A stretch of 64,000 bases of DNA. Source: Anisus vortex (taxonomy: Eukaryota > Mollusca > Gastropoda > Planorbidae). How positions within the stretch are numbered: position 1 is the stretch's first letter; every line of letters starts with the position of its first letter. The notes below the pieces were generated by a model that searched no databases, had not been told where the DNA came from, and worked only from the letters and a program-made list of their open reading frames with translations. Location of the stretch: assembly GCA_949126835.1 (NCBI GenBank), contig OX421495.1, forward strand, positions 21,008,958-21,072,957, read 5' to 3'. Shown piece after piece: positions 1 through 9,979 of this stretch. Position numbers and translations under genes: made by a program.

Positions 1-559
1 CTCCCCCATTCATGCTCTCCCATTCTTTATTACTCTCCCTCCATTTTATTCGTCTTTGTATTTTACTCAGATTTACAAAAAAACAACAACAAAAAAAAAA
101 CCACAAACAATTTTTATATTGTTCTTAATGTTTTAATATTTTTACATCTTCTTCTCTTTTGTCTAGCCTTAAATTTTCGCTGATAAAAAAAAATTAAATT
201 AAATTTTAATCCTGCGTTCTATTATTTTAAGCTAATGAAATTCATTCAACGAAAAATAAGAAACGAATGAGACATTGAGATTGGCAAATTTTGTGCAAAA
301 ATGTTTCTTTCTTGTTATTTTCATATTGTTTTGTTTTATTTATTATTATTATTGCGGAATTGTGTGACGTGATATTTTTAAAGGGTCTCTTTATTGATAT
401 AAAATATGGTGTTAATAAATGCATTAAAATGATCCAATTTAACAGTGATGTGTTATGATTTATACATGGATATTAATAGAAATATTATAAAGTAAACTGA
501 CACTGATAAATCTAGTATTATGTAGAGATAGATAAATTTATTTCTAGTTTTCTCTCTTA
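1..559. other. AT-rich DNA without recognised gene
   Basis: I see only AT-rich sequence with short homopolymer runs. The longest open frame (60 codons, minus strand) has no recognisable motif and low-complexity composition. No feature can be supported here. Confidence 0.6.
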
Positions 560-1140
560 TCTTACATATTACAGACGTCCCTTCTATAAAGAGGATTTTT
601 GCGTCCTACGCTCATGCGTCCGATGTGTACCGGACATTAGTTGGGGTAAAGTCGGCTGGGCATTGTTCTGGCCACACAACCCTTAAAATGCCGTTGCCAA
701 AGAAACTGGTGAACGCTGCTTCACCGGCCCCATGGATCAGTTTGGTACGACGGTTACTTTACTTAGACATACGTTCATCCGTGATCTGAGTCTAGTCTTG
801 CATTTTGATCAGTGTTTTAAATGGTGTTAAGTTACTGGTTTTCCTGGTTTGTTCAGGCAACCCATTCTATGCCCGGATGCCACTCTTGAACAAACAGTTC
901 TCGCATACATTAACAATTTTGTTATCGCATTAGGGATAAGGAAAGTGTTTTTGTCCTTATGTTTATCTGATCATTGTAACATATTGTTATTTTGTTGTAT
1001 TTCAAAGTTAGATTTTAATGCTATTTATTATTACTGCTTTACTCTTTGCCCTTCTGCCTCAAGTGTTTCTGGGTTTAGTGATTTAAGTGTTTCTAGGTTT
1101 AGTGATTTGACTAATGAGCTCTTTTCTGAATTTAATTGTT
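560..1140 (-). mobile_element. LINE 3' end (CR1/Jockey-like), decayed, split by a SINE
   Basis: Read on the minus strand, this is the C-terminal coding end and 3' tail of the same non-LTR retrotransposon family seen on the plus strand at 27634-28097. Shared parts are the tract for LPEQTRKTSNLTSFK near the C terminus, the following GACTAGACTC segment and the terminal AGAAGGAGCGTCT/ATAAGATAA tail (here reverse-complemented at 560-600). The frame is broken by stops. A SINE interrupts it at about 623-770, and both flanking parts align to the uninterrupted plus-strand copy. The 97-codon plus-strand open frame at 849-1142 is only an antisense shadow of this remnant. Confidence 0.7.
623..770 (+). 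mobile_element. SINE (type 1) inserted in LINE tail
   Basis: The segment contains the core blocks GGGCATTGTTCTGGCCACAC and GTGAACGCTGCTTCACCGGC, which recur at 50160-50290. It interrupts the minus-strand LINE tail. The flanks at 608-619 and 771-782 are near-identical 12-mers (10 of 12), taken as the target-site duplication. The 5' tRNA-like head is missing here, so this is a 5'-truncated copy. Confidence 0.65.
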
Positions 1141-1156
1141 AGTTTCATAAGTTAAC

Positions 1157-1158
<2 letters not shown>

Positions 1159-1206
<48 letters not shown>

Positions 1207-1207
1207 T

Positions 1208-1241
<34 letters not shown>

Positions 1242-1262
1242 GATAGATGATAGATAGATAGA
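1159..1262. repeat. (TA)n / (GATA)n microsatellite
   Basis: A pure TA run is followed by GATA repeats. A second short GATA/GGAT tract lies at about 1386-1412. The minus-strand open frame across it is repeat-encoded Ser/Ile/Tyr/Leu and not a gene. Confidence 0.9.
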
Positions 1263-1960
1263 TAAATTTTATATAGATGATATTTAAATGAACTTTGGTT
1301 GAAACTTTTAACGAGATGAGAAGAAAAAAAAAGTGTCTATAACATATGAGATAGTCATATAAATAGATACAGATGAACAGAAGAAAGATGGATGGATGGA
1401 TAGATAGATAGGCGGATGACTGCATACAAAGATAGGTTATATACCTTTATAAACAGGCTATACATTGATTTAGTTAAATGGGAAAAGGCCCTTGTGGTCT
1501 ATATTCCTTAAAATATTCTAAGCAGAAACAATTATTTACAAAGCCATTACTTTAGATGACCAAGTGTATAAACATTAAACCGCTTTTTTTTTTATGATCG
1601 TTAATTAAACTAAACTAGAGTGTACACTTTTTTATAGGAAAGTTTGAGAACCCTCGAGTTGGAACGTTTAATTCTGGATGCCAGAAACATCCCTGGGGGC
1701 CTACACAAAGAAGGTCAAGGACGGACGTTAAAGCTTTGTCTGGTGTTTTTTTTTTTCTTGTACTTAATAATTACCTGACAAAATTATGTTAGTCGAGGAG
1801 GTTTTTCTTGTAAACAATTCGAAACGGAAAACTCGAATGAGTCACAAAGGTCAGAGTTGAGCCGCCATGTTTGATTCGGATCGCGATAATTGTATTGAAA
1901 GACATTATTTTACTTATTTCACTTAAATCTCATTTTCTATCCTTAATTAGCTTAGTATAG
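1263..1960. other. Unassigned non-coding DNA
   Basis: Apart from the short GGAT tract near 1390 I see no gene or recognised repeat. The sequence is AT-rich with several homopolymer runs. Confidence 0.5.
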
Positions 1961-1965
1961 GAACA

Positions 1966-2245
1966 ATAGAAAGAGAGAGAGAGAGAGAGAGAGAGGTAAG
2001 GGGGAGAGGGAGATAGAGAGAATATAAAGTGGTGGAGAGATTTGGCTGAGGGGGGGGGGTATAAAGAGTTAGAGAGAGTGAGGAAAGGAGAAGGGGAAGG
2101 AGCGACAGACAGAGGGAAGAGATATAGAGAGAGGAAGAAAAGAGAGAGTGAGAGAGGGGGAGATGAGGAGAGAGAAACGTTTGGAGAAAGAAAGATAGAG
2201 AGAAAGGCGGGAAAATAGAAAAAGAAATAGTTAGTCAAGAAAATG
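1966..2245. repeat. Purine-rich (GA)n tract
   Basis: Degenerate GAGA repeats run for about 280 bp. The 108-codon minus-strand frame over it is Ser/Leu/Pro-rich and arises from the repeat. Confidence 0.85.
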
Positions 2246-2284
2246 AATGAGAACAAAATTAATTGTATGAGAGTAACTGCGGGA

Positions 2285-2403
2285 AAAAATTGGTGAATTG
2301 GGAGAAAAATGGTGAATTGGGAGAAAACTGGTGAATTGGGAGAAAAATGGTGAATTGGGAGAAAACGGGTGAATTGGGAGAAATATGGTGAATTGGGAGA
2401 AAA
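2285..2403. repeat. 19-bp minisatellite, about 6 copies
   Basis: The unit is GGGAGAAAAATGGTGAATT with single-base variants (AAAAC, AAACG, AAATA). Copies are head to tail, directly following the GA-rich tract. Confidence 0.9.
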
Positions 2404-3007
2404 AAGTATGAGGAAATAACGAAAGAACGGAAGAAAATCATTAAGTGCAAGAGATAGAGAGAATAAAACATAAGAGAGAGAATGCGTGAGAAAGAAATGT
2501 TAATGTTTTCGGCTAACCACATGCCACAAGCCACATGCCAATGTTTTTGTATCTGCTTGTGATGAGCTCGATAAATGGAGAGGCGTGGTAATAGGGTAGG
2601 GGCGGGGGGGGGGTGGAGGTGATCCCCTAGGGATGAGGCGAGGGGGTCACATCCTAAGGGGAGTCGTATATCACAGGAGTTAACGTCGAAGAAGACAGTT
2701 TATCTTAAGACGTTAAGTGATGGCTTTTGTTTTTTGTTTTTTTAGAGCGACGACGCATTGCGTCTTAAACAAAGTCATCGTGTGAATGTCTGTTTGAAGA
2801 AAAAACGATTATATACTTTATTATAGAGTTATAGAGTGAAAAGTAATAATACATTATTGTATTAATCATAAAAGTAAGAATGGCTGTTTGTGTTTATACA
2901 TGTCGCATACTTATTTTTGTTTCAATACTGAACTAAATGACATGAAAATAAGACTCGTATATTCTTTATGACTCCGGAATCAGCAGAATCAAGGTTTTAT
3001 CATTTTC

Positions 3008-3095
3008 TTATTTGTTAGATGCTCCTTCTATACAGATTATTGTTTCATACGCTTATCCGTGGTTGGAGTCTAGTCTTGCCTTCGATAGGGATTCC
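3008..3095 (-). mobile_element. LINE 3' tail fragment
   Basis: The reverse complement matches the tail of the LINE at 27634-28097: the AAGACTAGACTC block, the CGGATAAGCGTATGA block and the hairpin-like CTGTATAGAAGGAGCATCT. Only the terminal part is preserved. Flanking DNA at 2410-3000 and 3100-3770 shows no recognised gene. Confidence 0.6.
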
Positions 3096-3771
3096 CAAAT
3101 GCGCACCATTGGGTGTAAAGAACAAGTAAAACAGTTTTAAAAATCGATTTTTGTACTTGGGGTTATTGCATGTGGATGAAAATGTGAAAGAATCTTTTGC
3201 TCAGGGCTTAACGTCTATGTGGCCAATTTTCGGATCGAAAGGCTGACGGGAAGTGGTTTAATTGGCCACCCGAAGGTCGAGGCGGTCGGTCGCCAGCAAG
3301 AAACCAAGTTTTTCGAAGATAATAAAATGATTTTTTTTTTAAATGCTCAAAAGAAGCACTTAACAAAATGATATCCTACAGCATTTAGTTCATTTAGACA
3401 ATTTAATTTAATACTTGCGTCAGTAATGTACTGGACATAGGAGTCTTCGAATGATTTTCGGATTTAATCTATTAAAATTAATTTCATTTTCTGAAATTGG
3501 ATGAAGCGTGAAATCAATATTGCCAGATGTTTTGAAAGAAATGCGTAGGCAATAACAACATTTGTGAATAACTGCAGCAACAACAACAACATCCGCTAAT
3601 GGTGATGTAAGATCAATATATTCACTTGAATGATTTAAGGTTCATGTTACTTGTAGTTTAAAAAAAAAGTTAAAAAGTTGTTCACAGCTGCACTCACACA
3701 CAGATTACGGCTTTAATGGAGTTAGTTTTTCTTACCGTTTGAACTGACTAGAAAGGTGGTCCAACTATAAT

Positions 3772-4040
3772 ACTGTGTCCGACTGTGTCCAACTTTACCA
3801 AACTGTGTCCGACTGTGTCCAACTGTAACAAACTGTGTCCTACTGTGTCCAACTGTAACAAACTGTGTCCGACTGTGTCCGATTGTGTCCGACTGTTTCC
3901 GACTATGCCCGATTGTGTAGAACTGTGTCCCACTATGCCCGATTGTGTCAAACTGTGTCCCACTATGCCCGATTATGTCAAACTGTGTCCCAACTTGTCA
4001 AACTGTGTCCGACTGTGTCCGACTGTGTCCGACTGTGTGT
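3772..4040. repeat. 10-bp minisatellite (ACTGTGTCCG)n
   Basis: About 26 copies of a 10-bp unit, ACTGTGTCCG and variants (CCAACTGT, TATGCCCG), with a higher-order pattern containing AACTGTAACA. All frames on both strands are open over parts of it because the repeat lacks stops. These frames are not considered genes. Confidence 0.9.
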
Positions 4041-4955
4041 AGAGGTCACCGTTAACCAGGGCTTCCCTATACCAACTGCCTCACTATTATGACAAGTGTC
4101 TCTGAGGATTCGGACATCAATGTGTTCACTGTATACGGGCACGCCAAGGGCGTCGACAGGTGGAGGCAATAGGATGCACTTGCTCCCACACTCCCCTGAA
4201 GTATTTTCTCTGCTGTGTAACACATATTAATTTGGGGCTGTAACTCTTCCACACCGACCACAACCCTACATTTCATCCTTTGGAAAAAATTTGAAATGTG
4301 CTAATATATTTTAATTTATAATTCCTAGCACGCGGTCAACACACGCACATAAATTCTGACGGCCAGCTGATTGCAATCCCTAATATTTTTTTATATATAT
4401 ATTTGATATCAATGCAATTTTAGTGAACTACCAATGTTGGGGATAAATGCAAATGCTGTGCAAATACAACATTGGCTGTCACGCGCTGCGCCAACATGTG
4501 GCGCCAGCCAAACATTAAAAATCAAGTTTCCGGTGTGGCATTTGTTATATGCCGACAAAAAACATAACCAAACAAATCCACATAATATTTTGTTAAACCA
4601 GCACGAAACGTCATGAATAACAAATGAACGTGAACTTTTTATCTACAGCAATAAGGAAAAGGTCATGATCGAAGTTTGGCTTTAAATGTTATGTTTGGTT
4701 TACGTTTTCATTCAAGGCCTAGCCGACGAAACATGGCGGCCATGTTAAGAGAAAATGTGTATTGGTAGCCATTTTGTGTCCCCATTTTTTTCTGAGACTG
4801 CTAGCGGGTATTTGATTTTATTCAGGGGGACATAATCAAAATCTTGTAGATATAACTAAAGTCTAATAGTGAATTTTTTAAATGCTAAATTTAAACAGGG
4901 ATTAAGGAGAATTGAATTGTTGTATTTCCGGCCTATTAACATCGAAGGTTAGGTT
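4041..4955. other. Unassigned DNA with a weak minus-strand coding signal
   Basis: On the minus strand at about 4060-4220, a frame encodes a Cys/Pro-containing stretch with DVRILRDTCH that looks more complex than the flanking repeats. It could be a transposon or gene fragment, but I recognise no family and see no convincing splice sites. The rest is AT-rich with no recognised element. Confidence 0.3.
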
Positions 4956-5380
4956 CATAGGTTTTCAAGGGGGGGGGGCGGCGGTGAGAAGCTTTAGGGG
5001 GAAGCAGACATTCCCGTGGGCGATTGGGGGGCGATGAAGGGCAAGTGGGCGGTACAAACGTACCTGAATTTGAACACCTAAGCTATTTTAATCGATTAGT
5101 TTTTGGATGAAATGTGATGTAAACGCAAGTGCTGCTAAATATCTGATATCCCCATCGATATCCCCCAACAGTATGCCTAGATATTATTATATTAATACGA
5201 AATAGGAATCGCAATGACTTTTCGATGAAGTAGGTGTCTGTATTTGGCAAATATAGTGTGCGGCCGACTTGTCCCGTGGTTGGTTCACCGGACTGTCAAC
5301 CCTGCTGCCCGATCACTGTCGCCATAATAACATCTGCTAATATTAATGATATTTTGATCTGTTTTACCGAGATGTCCTTC
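4956..5380 (+). mobile_element. Non-autonomous hAT-type element, left part
   Basis: The terminal sequence CATAGGTTTTCAAG matches the left end CATCGGTTCTCAAC of the complete copy at 45568-46639. The body stays collinear with that copy to CCGAGATGTCCTTC, where a LINE insertion separates it from the right part (8184-9119). At about 5262-5330 it holds a SINE-like block (ACCGGACTGTCAACC then CACTGTCGCC) that the 45568 copy has at the same position. No target duplication matching the right end was found, so rearrangement is possible. Confidence 0.7.
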
Positions 5381-5387
5381 TTTTTTT

Positions 5388-5598
5388 TTTTTTTTATTTC
5401 CGGTAGGAGGCGCGGCGGAGTTTGATCTCCTTGCCCCTCCTTTGGGCCTACTAGGCATCGTATAGTTATGAGAGCCGTAGCTCGGGGGGTGGGGTAACTC
5501 AGACCTCCTACACAGTTGTGAAAAATCTAATCGCACAAGGCGGAGAAGATCTACACATTGTGTGAGGAAGCCAGAGTGATCGAACTTAGCCAAAAGGC
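5388..5598 (-). mobile_element. Retroposon with U2 snRNA-like head and poly(A)
   Basis: A perfect 20-bp direct repeat (5368-5387 and 5599-5618, CGAGATGTCC then TTC and Ts) flanks about 210 bp. Read on the minus strand it begins CGGCCTTTTGGCTAAG, identical to a 5' stretch of U2 snRNA, then becomes unrelated to U2, and ends in a run of As (the T run at 5381-5395). The flanking repeat and A tail are the marks of L1-type retroposition. The first few matching bases may come from the target site. It could be a SINE with a U2-derived head or a chimeric retropseudogene. Confidence 0.6.
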
Positions 5599-5611
5599 CG
5601 AGATGTCCTTC

Positions 5612-8175
5612 TTTTTTTATTTTAGGGATAGGAGACATTTATTGCATTTTTACAATTCCAAAGAGATAGAAGACAGCAGAGAATATTTAAATACTTAGTT
5701 TACCTGCACAATCTCATATATTTTACACGAAGAAAAGGAAATAGAAGAACAGTTCATACACATTTAAGGGGATAGAAGACAAAATGTTTTACGAGACAAA
5801 GAGTTTTCTAACTAACTTTAAATTTAAATTCATTCATTCTTTTTATTTGACATTCAATCCTAGCATCCATACATATTTAAATTCCAACTTTAAATTTAAA
5901 TTCATTCATTCTTCTTTTTTTTTACATACATGCTTAACATCCCAACATATTCAAATTAATTTAAACATGTATTAACCGTAAACATCCATTATTAACTGTA
6001 AGATATTTAAAACAACGTAATATGGAGAAAAATAAAACAAAGTGTGTATAAATTATGTACATTTCATTTCAATTGTTCTATCCCTTGGGATATATATCTT
6101 AATTTAAACCACCAAGCGTGATCTTAAATGTATATATAAAGAACAAAGAAAGGGTCACATATGACAAAGGAAAGTGAAACACCTATTGAAGACGGGTGAC
6201 GAAAGGTGTCATTCACAGGAAATCCCACAATCGGGACTTCCACAAGTGAGAAAAAAAATATGTACAATTCTCTAATGAGAGTTGAAAAATCTCTAGTTGT
6301 CTTAAGGTTTCAAATAGCGTTTAGCCGTTCCCCAGTCGGCATGAACTATTGAACGAAAGATAGGGAAAGAAATACAAATCTGTTTGTAGTGACATAGAAT
6401 TTGGAAGGCCCGACTTTCCTGACCCTCCCACCCCTCTAAGCCAGCGTCGCCGGATGACTGGTCTGCACCAGTTAACACCCTGGCGAATGTGACAAAAGAG
6501 GGGTTTTGGGCCGGCATTTATATATCAGTCCTTCTTCTTTTATTATACATTGATGTCACTCTGGTAAATGTAATTTGAAGACAAAAGATTAATATTAGAC
6601 GCAAGTTTCCTGTATTAGATAGGTAACCAAGAACAATTTTGAATAGAAAGGTTGGGAATAACTGGAGGAAAACAGTAATAAAAGGGAAGCTAAGTAAGCG
6701 AAGACGAACCAAGAAAAGGCCAAGTCTCTCTCCTCGTTACTTTATGTGTAGTAAGCCAAGAAGTTAAAATACCGTCTTCTAAGCCATTCAACAAAATTAA
6801 GAAAATAATCCCGAAAACTTATTTTAAGATACTATGTACATAGTGGTGCGTAAAAAAGAAAATAAAAAACACCACAAGATTTCACATTCACTGAAAGAGA
6901 CACCGCACCGGAAATGAAAACAAAAATTACACCGGAAATGAAAGTAAAAATGTGCCCTTGATGAACAATTAATAACATCAAATGTACAATACTATTCAAG
7001 GGCATCCCCATATTTAAAAGAACGCATTCAATAACATAAGCATGTCCACAGATCTCCCAATTAAACAAATGAACCAATCAATAAAATACATTAGGATCTC
7101 ATCCATGAAATACATTATAATACATAAAACATTTATAAAAGCAAAACATCAAATAAAATTACAGAGTGGGCGGTTGATGTTTATCTAAATGTGCTTCAAG
7201 TTTTTGTCTAAATATGTCTTCTATGATGTGTGTGGGGGGGGGGGGGGGGGTAGTGTTTTTGGTCAAACCGTGTTTTAAGATACATTGTCCAAATGTGTTG
7301 TTTGTATTCTGCCAATGTGATGAGGTTTAATGTGTGTTTTGTGTTGTTTCTAAGTCTAGGTATTTTAAAGAGTGTAATGGCTAAATCTATATCTATGTTT
7401 GACTGTGTTGTTGTATCCATTATTAATTTCAATGTTTGTTTTGTTGGTATGATTGCGGAGCATGTAAGATAGATATGTTCCTCATTTTCTTGTGTATGTG
7501 AGGTACACATCTTGCATATAGGTGCGTTGCGTGTATTTTGTTTCTTCCTATCTAATGTTGGTGTCATGTTAAAAATGAGCCTGTATGATATTTCCTTTGA
7601 TTGTGGTGCAATGTGTTTGTTATGTAAACTGATGAATGTGTCATGAAAGTCTGTAATCCCTAGCTGTCTCCCCCATTTAATCCGTGTATGAAGTGGAATC
7701 TGGACCCGTGTAATGAGTGATATGTAAATGTTCTTTGTTTTGCTATGTATCAAGTGTTCATTGTTAAGTAAAATGCGTGTAACTGACTTGTAAAATGAAG
7801 AGGAAAAGTTGCCAAAATAATGAGGTGTATAGTTTTGAATTGGAATAAGTTTGCTTAGCTTTAAACCATAAAAATACATAGCTAAAGGCAACTTATCAGG
7901 TGCACGTACAATTTGGCCTATATATTTTAATCTCAGTGCTTGTATCTTTGTTTTTATATCTTGCAAACCTATCCCGCCATCCCGTTTATTTTGTATCAGT
8001 GTGTTATGATGAATGGAGCGAATAGTAGATTTAAATAAAAAGGCTCTAATTTTTTTATTCATATTGGTTATGAAATGTGGTGGAGGTTCTGTAACTGAAG
8101 CTATATAAATGATTTTCGGTATAATGAGAGTGTTAACGATTGCTGAACGACCAAAAATCGTGTGTGAGATGTGTT
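5612..8175 (-). mobile_element. 5'-truncated LINE (L1/Tx1-like) insertion
   Basis: The insertion splits a hAT-type element: sequence left of 5611 and right of 8176 is collinear with the uninterrupted copy near 46000. An 8-bp duplication, TGTCCTTC, is present at 5604-5611 and 8176-8183. The 3' end is at the low-coordinate side, with an A-rich tail seen as T-rich DNA from 5612. Only the C-terminal coding part remains (to about 7208). The remaining 1.6 kb (5612-7205) would be 3' UTR. It includes a 72-bp-spaced direct duplication (5814 and 5886, AACTTTAAATTTAAATTC) and a G run at 7231-7250. Confidence 0.75.
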
Positions 8176-8185
8176 TGTCCTTCAT
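7208..8185 (-). pseudogene. C-terminal part of LINE ORF2 protein
   Basis: This 325-codon minus-strand frame encodes the region after the reverse transcriptase core of a non-LTR retrotransposon. Residues about 10-75 carry the FGRSAIVNTLIIPKIIY and GGIGLQDI signatures typical of L1/Tx1-type ORF2. A Cys-rich motif CX2CX9HX4C (CKMC to HIYLTC) lies near residues 222-240. Residues 1-3 come from target DNA, because the LINE sequence starts at 8175. The catalytic core and endonuclease are absent owing to 5' truncation. The extreme C terminus reads through a G tract (PPPPP) and is unreliable. The insertion cannot move on its own. The clade is inferred from motif style only. Confidence 0.75.
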
Positions 8186-8505
8186 GTTTTTTGAAACCTA
8201 CGAAAATTAACATGAACTAAATTTTAGCGGCATAGATAAGTTGTAATCATACAAACTGGGTAGTTATTGTAATGCTTGAAATTATACATTACAAATTATT
8301 TAGTCATATAATATTTATATGATTTTCAAATACTTGTACAGTTTGATCATTTCAAAGTTATAAATTGTAAGCCATTAATTTTTTTATAAAAGAAAAAAAA
8401 AAGAAATATTAGCTCAAATAAAATGGGCTAATTATCTCCCATTAATTAAATTAAATGTTTCCACATTTGATTCAATAGTGATGCCGAACAAGTTCTGTTT
8501 CTTAA

Positions 8506-8578
8506 CCCTTACAGTCCCGGGCGCGTATATAGCGGAACTAAAGGCAGCATAGATAGAAGTAGGTCGGTACGGGAAGGG
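8506..8578 (-). mobile_element. 73-bp piggyBac-like MITE, copy 1
   Basis: Flanked by TTAA on both sides (8502-8505, 8579-8582), with termini CCCTTACAGTCCCGGG and GTACGGGAAGGG. The collinear hAT copy near 46320 lacks it and shows an empty site. TTAA duplication with CCC termini is the pattern of piggyBac-type elements. The same 73-bp element recurs in the other orientation at 23908 and 47155. Confidence 0.75.
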
Positions 8579-8843
8579 TTAATATAACAAATATTACTGA
8601 TTTTTAGACCTAAGGCTTTTGCAACCGAAATTGAAACAAAAATAGACAAATTGCTAGCAACACACCAGGCAAACGATTCACATTAATATTGATTTATTTA
8701 AACTTTAAAGCTTTTGTTTAGGCAATTTTTTTATCTAATAATTCTTACAATTATGTTTCCTTTTCAGTTTTTTTTAAAGATAATTAATCACATAAAAAGT
8801 CTAGTCCGCCTAAACAAATTGCGGAAACTTTAGTCCAGATGGG

Positions 8844-9010
8844 CCGGCTGGTCCAGCGGTTAGTTCACCGGACTGTCAACCAAAACCAACGGACAAGCGC
8901 GGGTTCTATCCCTGCCACCGACGGATCCCTGTCGCCCTGCAGGAGTTTTGGGCCTAGTGGACGTAATAATCTTCTATCTAGAAGGAACGTCTCTAAACTT
9001 ATAAGATACA
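8844..9010 (+). mobile_element. tRNA-derived SINE (type 2), copy 1
   Basis: The head has a Pol III A-box-like TGGTCCAGCGGTTAG (from 8849) and a B-box-like GGTTCTATCCC (8902-8912). The 3' part, AATCTTCTATCTAGAAGG then AACGTCT and ATAAGATA, resembles the tail of the local LINE family. It interrupts the hAT right part, with short AGATGG/AAATGG repeats at the edges. A second copy lies at 57625-57775. Confidence 0.75.
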
Positions 9011-9267
9011 AATGGAAGGGGGAGTGGGTGCTAAAGAAATTGGAGGAGGGGGGGGGGCGGTGGTGAGCGGGAAAAAATTGTAAAAGGGTGCGGTGAGCCG
9101 AAAAGGTTGAGAACCTATGGGCTTTATGGATGAAGGAGAGAAAAATTGAGCTTTTAAGTAGGTGATGGTGCGATTCTGTGTCTGGTATATAATCATAATA
9201 ACAATAATGGTTATTTACAAAGCGTTTCTATCCATGCTGTTAAATTTAACACGCTCAGTGCGCCCAG

Positions 9268-9269
9268 TA

Positions 9270-9301
<32 letters not shown>

Positions 9302-9340
9302 TGATATATATATATAGAGAGAGGGAGATAGAGGGAAAGT
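9268..9340. repeat. (GA)n / (TA)n microsatellite
   Basis: GA run followed by G8 and short TA and GA runs. It lies just after an AATGGTTATTTACAAAGCG block (9205-9260), which resembles the interspersed repeat near 44556. Confidence 0.85.
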
Positions 9341-9739
9341 GTGCAGGAAAGGATTACGACTGTTAAAAAGCCCTAAACACTAAAACAATTGTGTTGTCTC
9401 CGTTATTTTATCTGTAATTCAAAATTTAAATAATTATAAGTCACACAATACCAATCAAAATGTTCAACTTTCTTTTGTCCTTTTTTTCTGAAAACTTCAC
9501 ATTTACTTTTTCAAAGTTTTTATGATTTTTGAAATATATTTTTTATTTAATTCAGGGCGTTTTTTACGCATCCTAGTTTAGTTAAACCATTTCAAGTATT
9601 GTACCGTAAAAACCACGTCCATTAGACGTGGTATCTTCTTTCTCTGGAGATTGTGTGTGGTGCCAACTTCCGTTAATGCCGTTAGGCACGTGCTTATTTT
9701 GTTTAATGGTTAATACAGCCATGTGTGTGAGAGAGATGA

Positions 9740-9939
9740 AGATAGATAGAGATGGTATGGGAGAGAGAAATAGAGAGAGAGAGAGAGAGATATTGAGGGA
9801 GCAGAGAAAGGAAAGTGAGAGGAAGAATGGCAGGCAGAAGTGAAGGAGGTTGAGTGGATGAGAAAAACGAAGAGAAATTAAATGGTTGAGAGAGTGAAAA
9901 AGCATACAGGAGAGATATAGATCTAGATCAAGAGTACGA

Positions 9940-9977
<38 letters not shown>
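9740..9977. repeat. (GA)n and (TA)n microsatellites
   Basis: GA-rich tract at about 9755-9800 and pure TA at 9941-9976. The 133-codon minus-strand frame here is repeat-derived (Ile/Tyr, Ser/Leu runs). Confidence 0.85.

Positions 9978-9979
<2 letters not shown>

Larger units (their letters stand above)
8184..9119 (+). mobile_element. Non-autonomous hAT-type element, right part
   Basis: Collinear with 46020-46639 of the complete copy, including the AACTGGGTAGTTATTGTAAT block, the GCCGAACAAGTTCTGTTT block and the right end GGTTGAGAACCTATG. It is interrupted by a 73-bp MITE (8506-8578) and a SINE (8844-9010), neither of which is present in the 46 kb copy. The bases after the right end (GGCTTTAT) do not match those before the left end (GTTAGGTT). 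Confidence 0.75.

Noticed and set aside
849..1142. 97-codon plus-strand open frame
   Set aside because: It is antisense to the LINE remnant at 560-1140 and shows no protein motif of its own.
3748..4092. Overlapping open frames on both strands
   Set aside because: They are translations of the stop-free 10-bp satellite, rich in Cys-Pro-Thr-Val or Gly-His-Ser repeats.
8844..8920. Functional tRNA gene
   Set aside because: A- and B-box-like motifs are present, but the segment cannot be folded by eye into a cloverleaf with a CCA-proximal acceptor, and it continues into a SINE body and tail.
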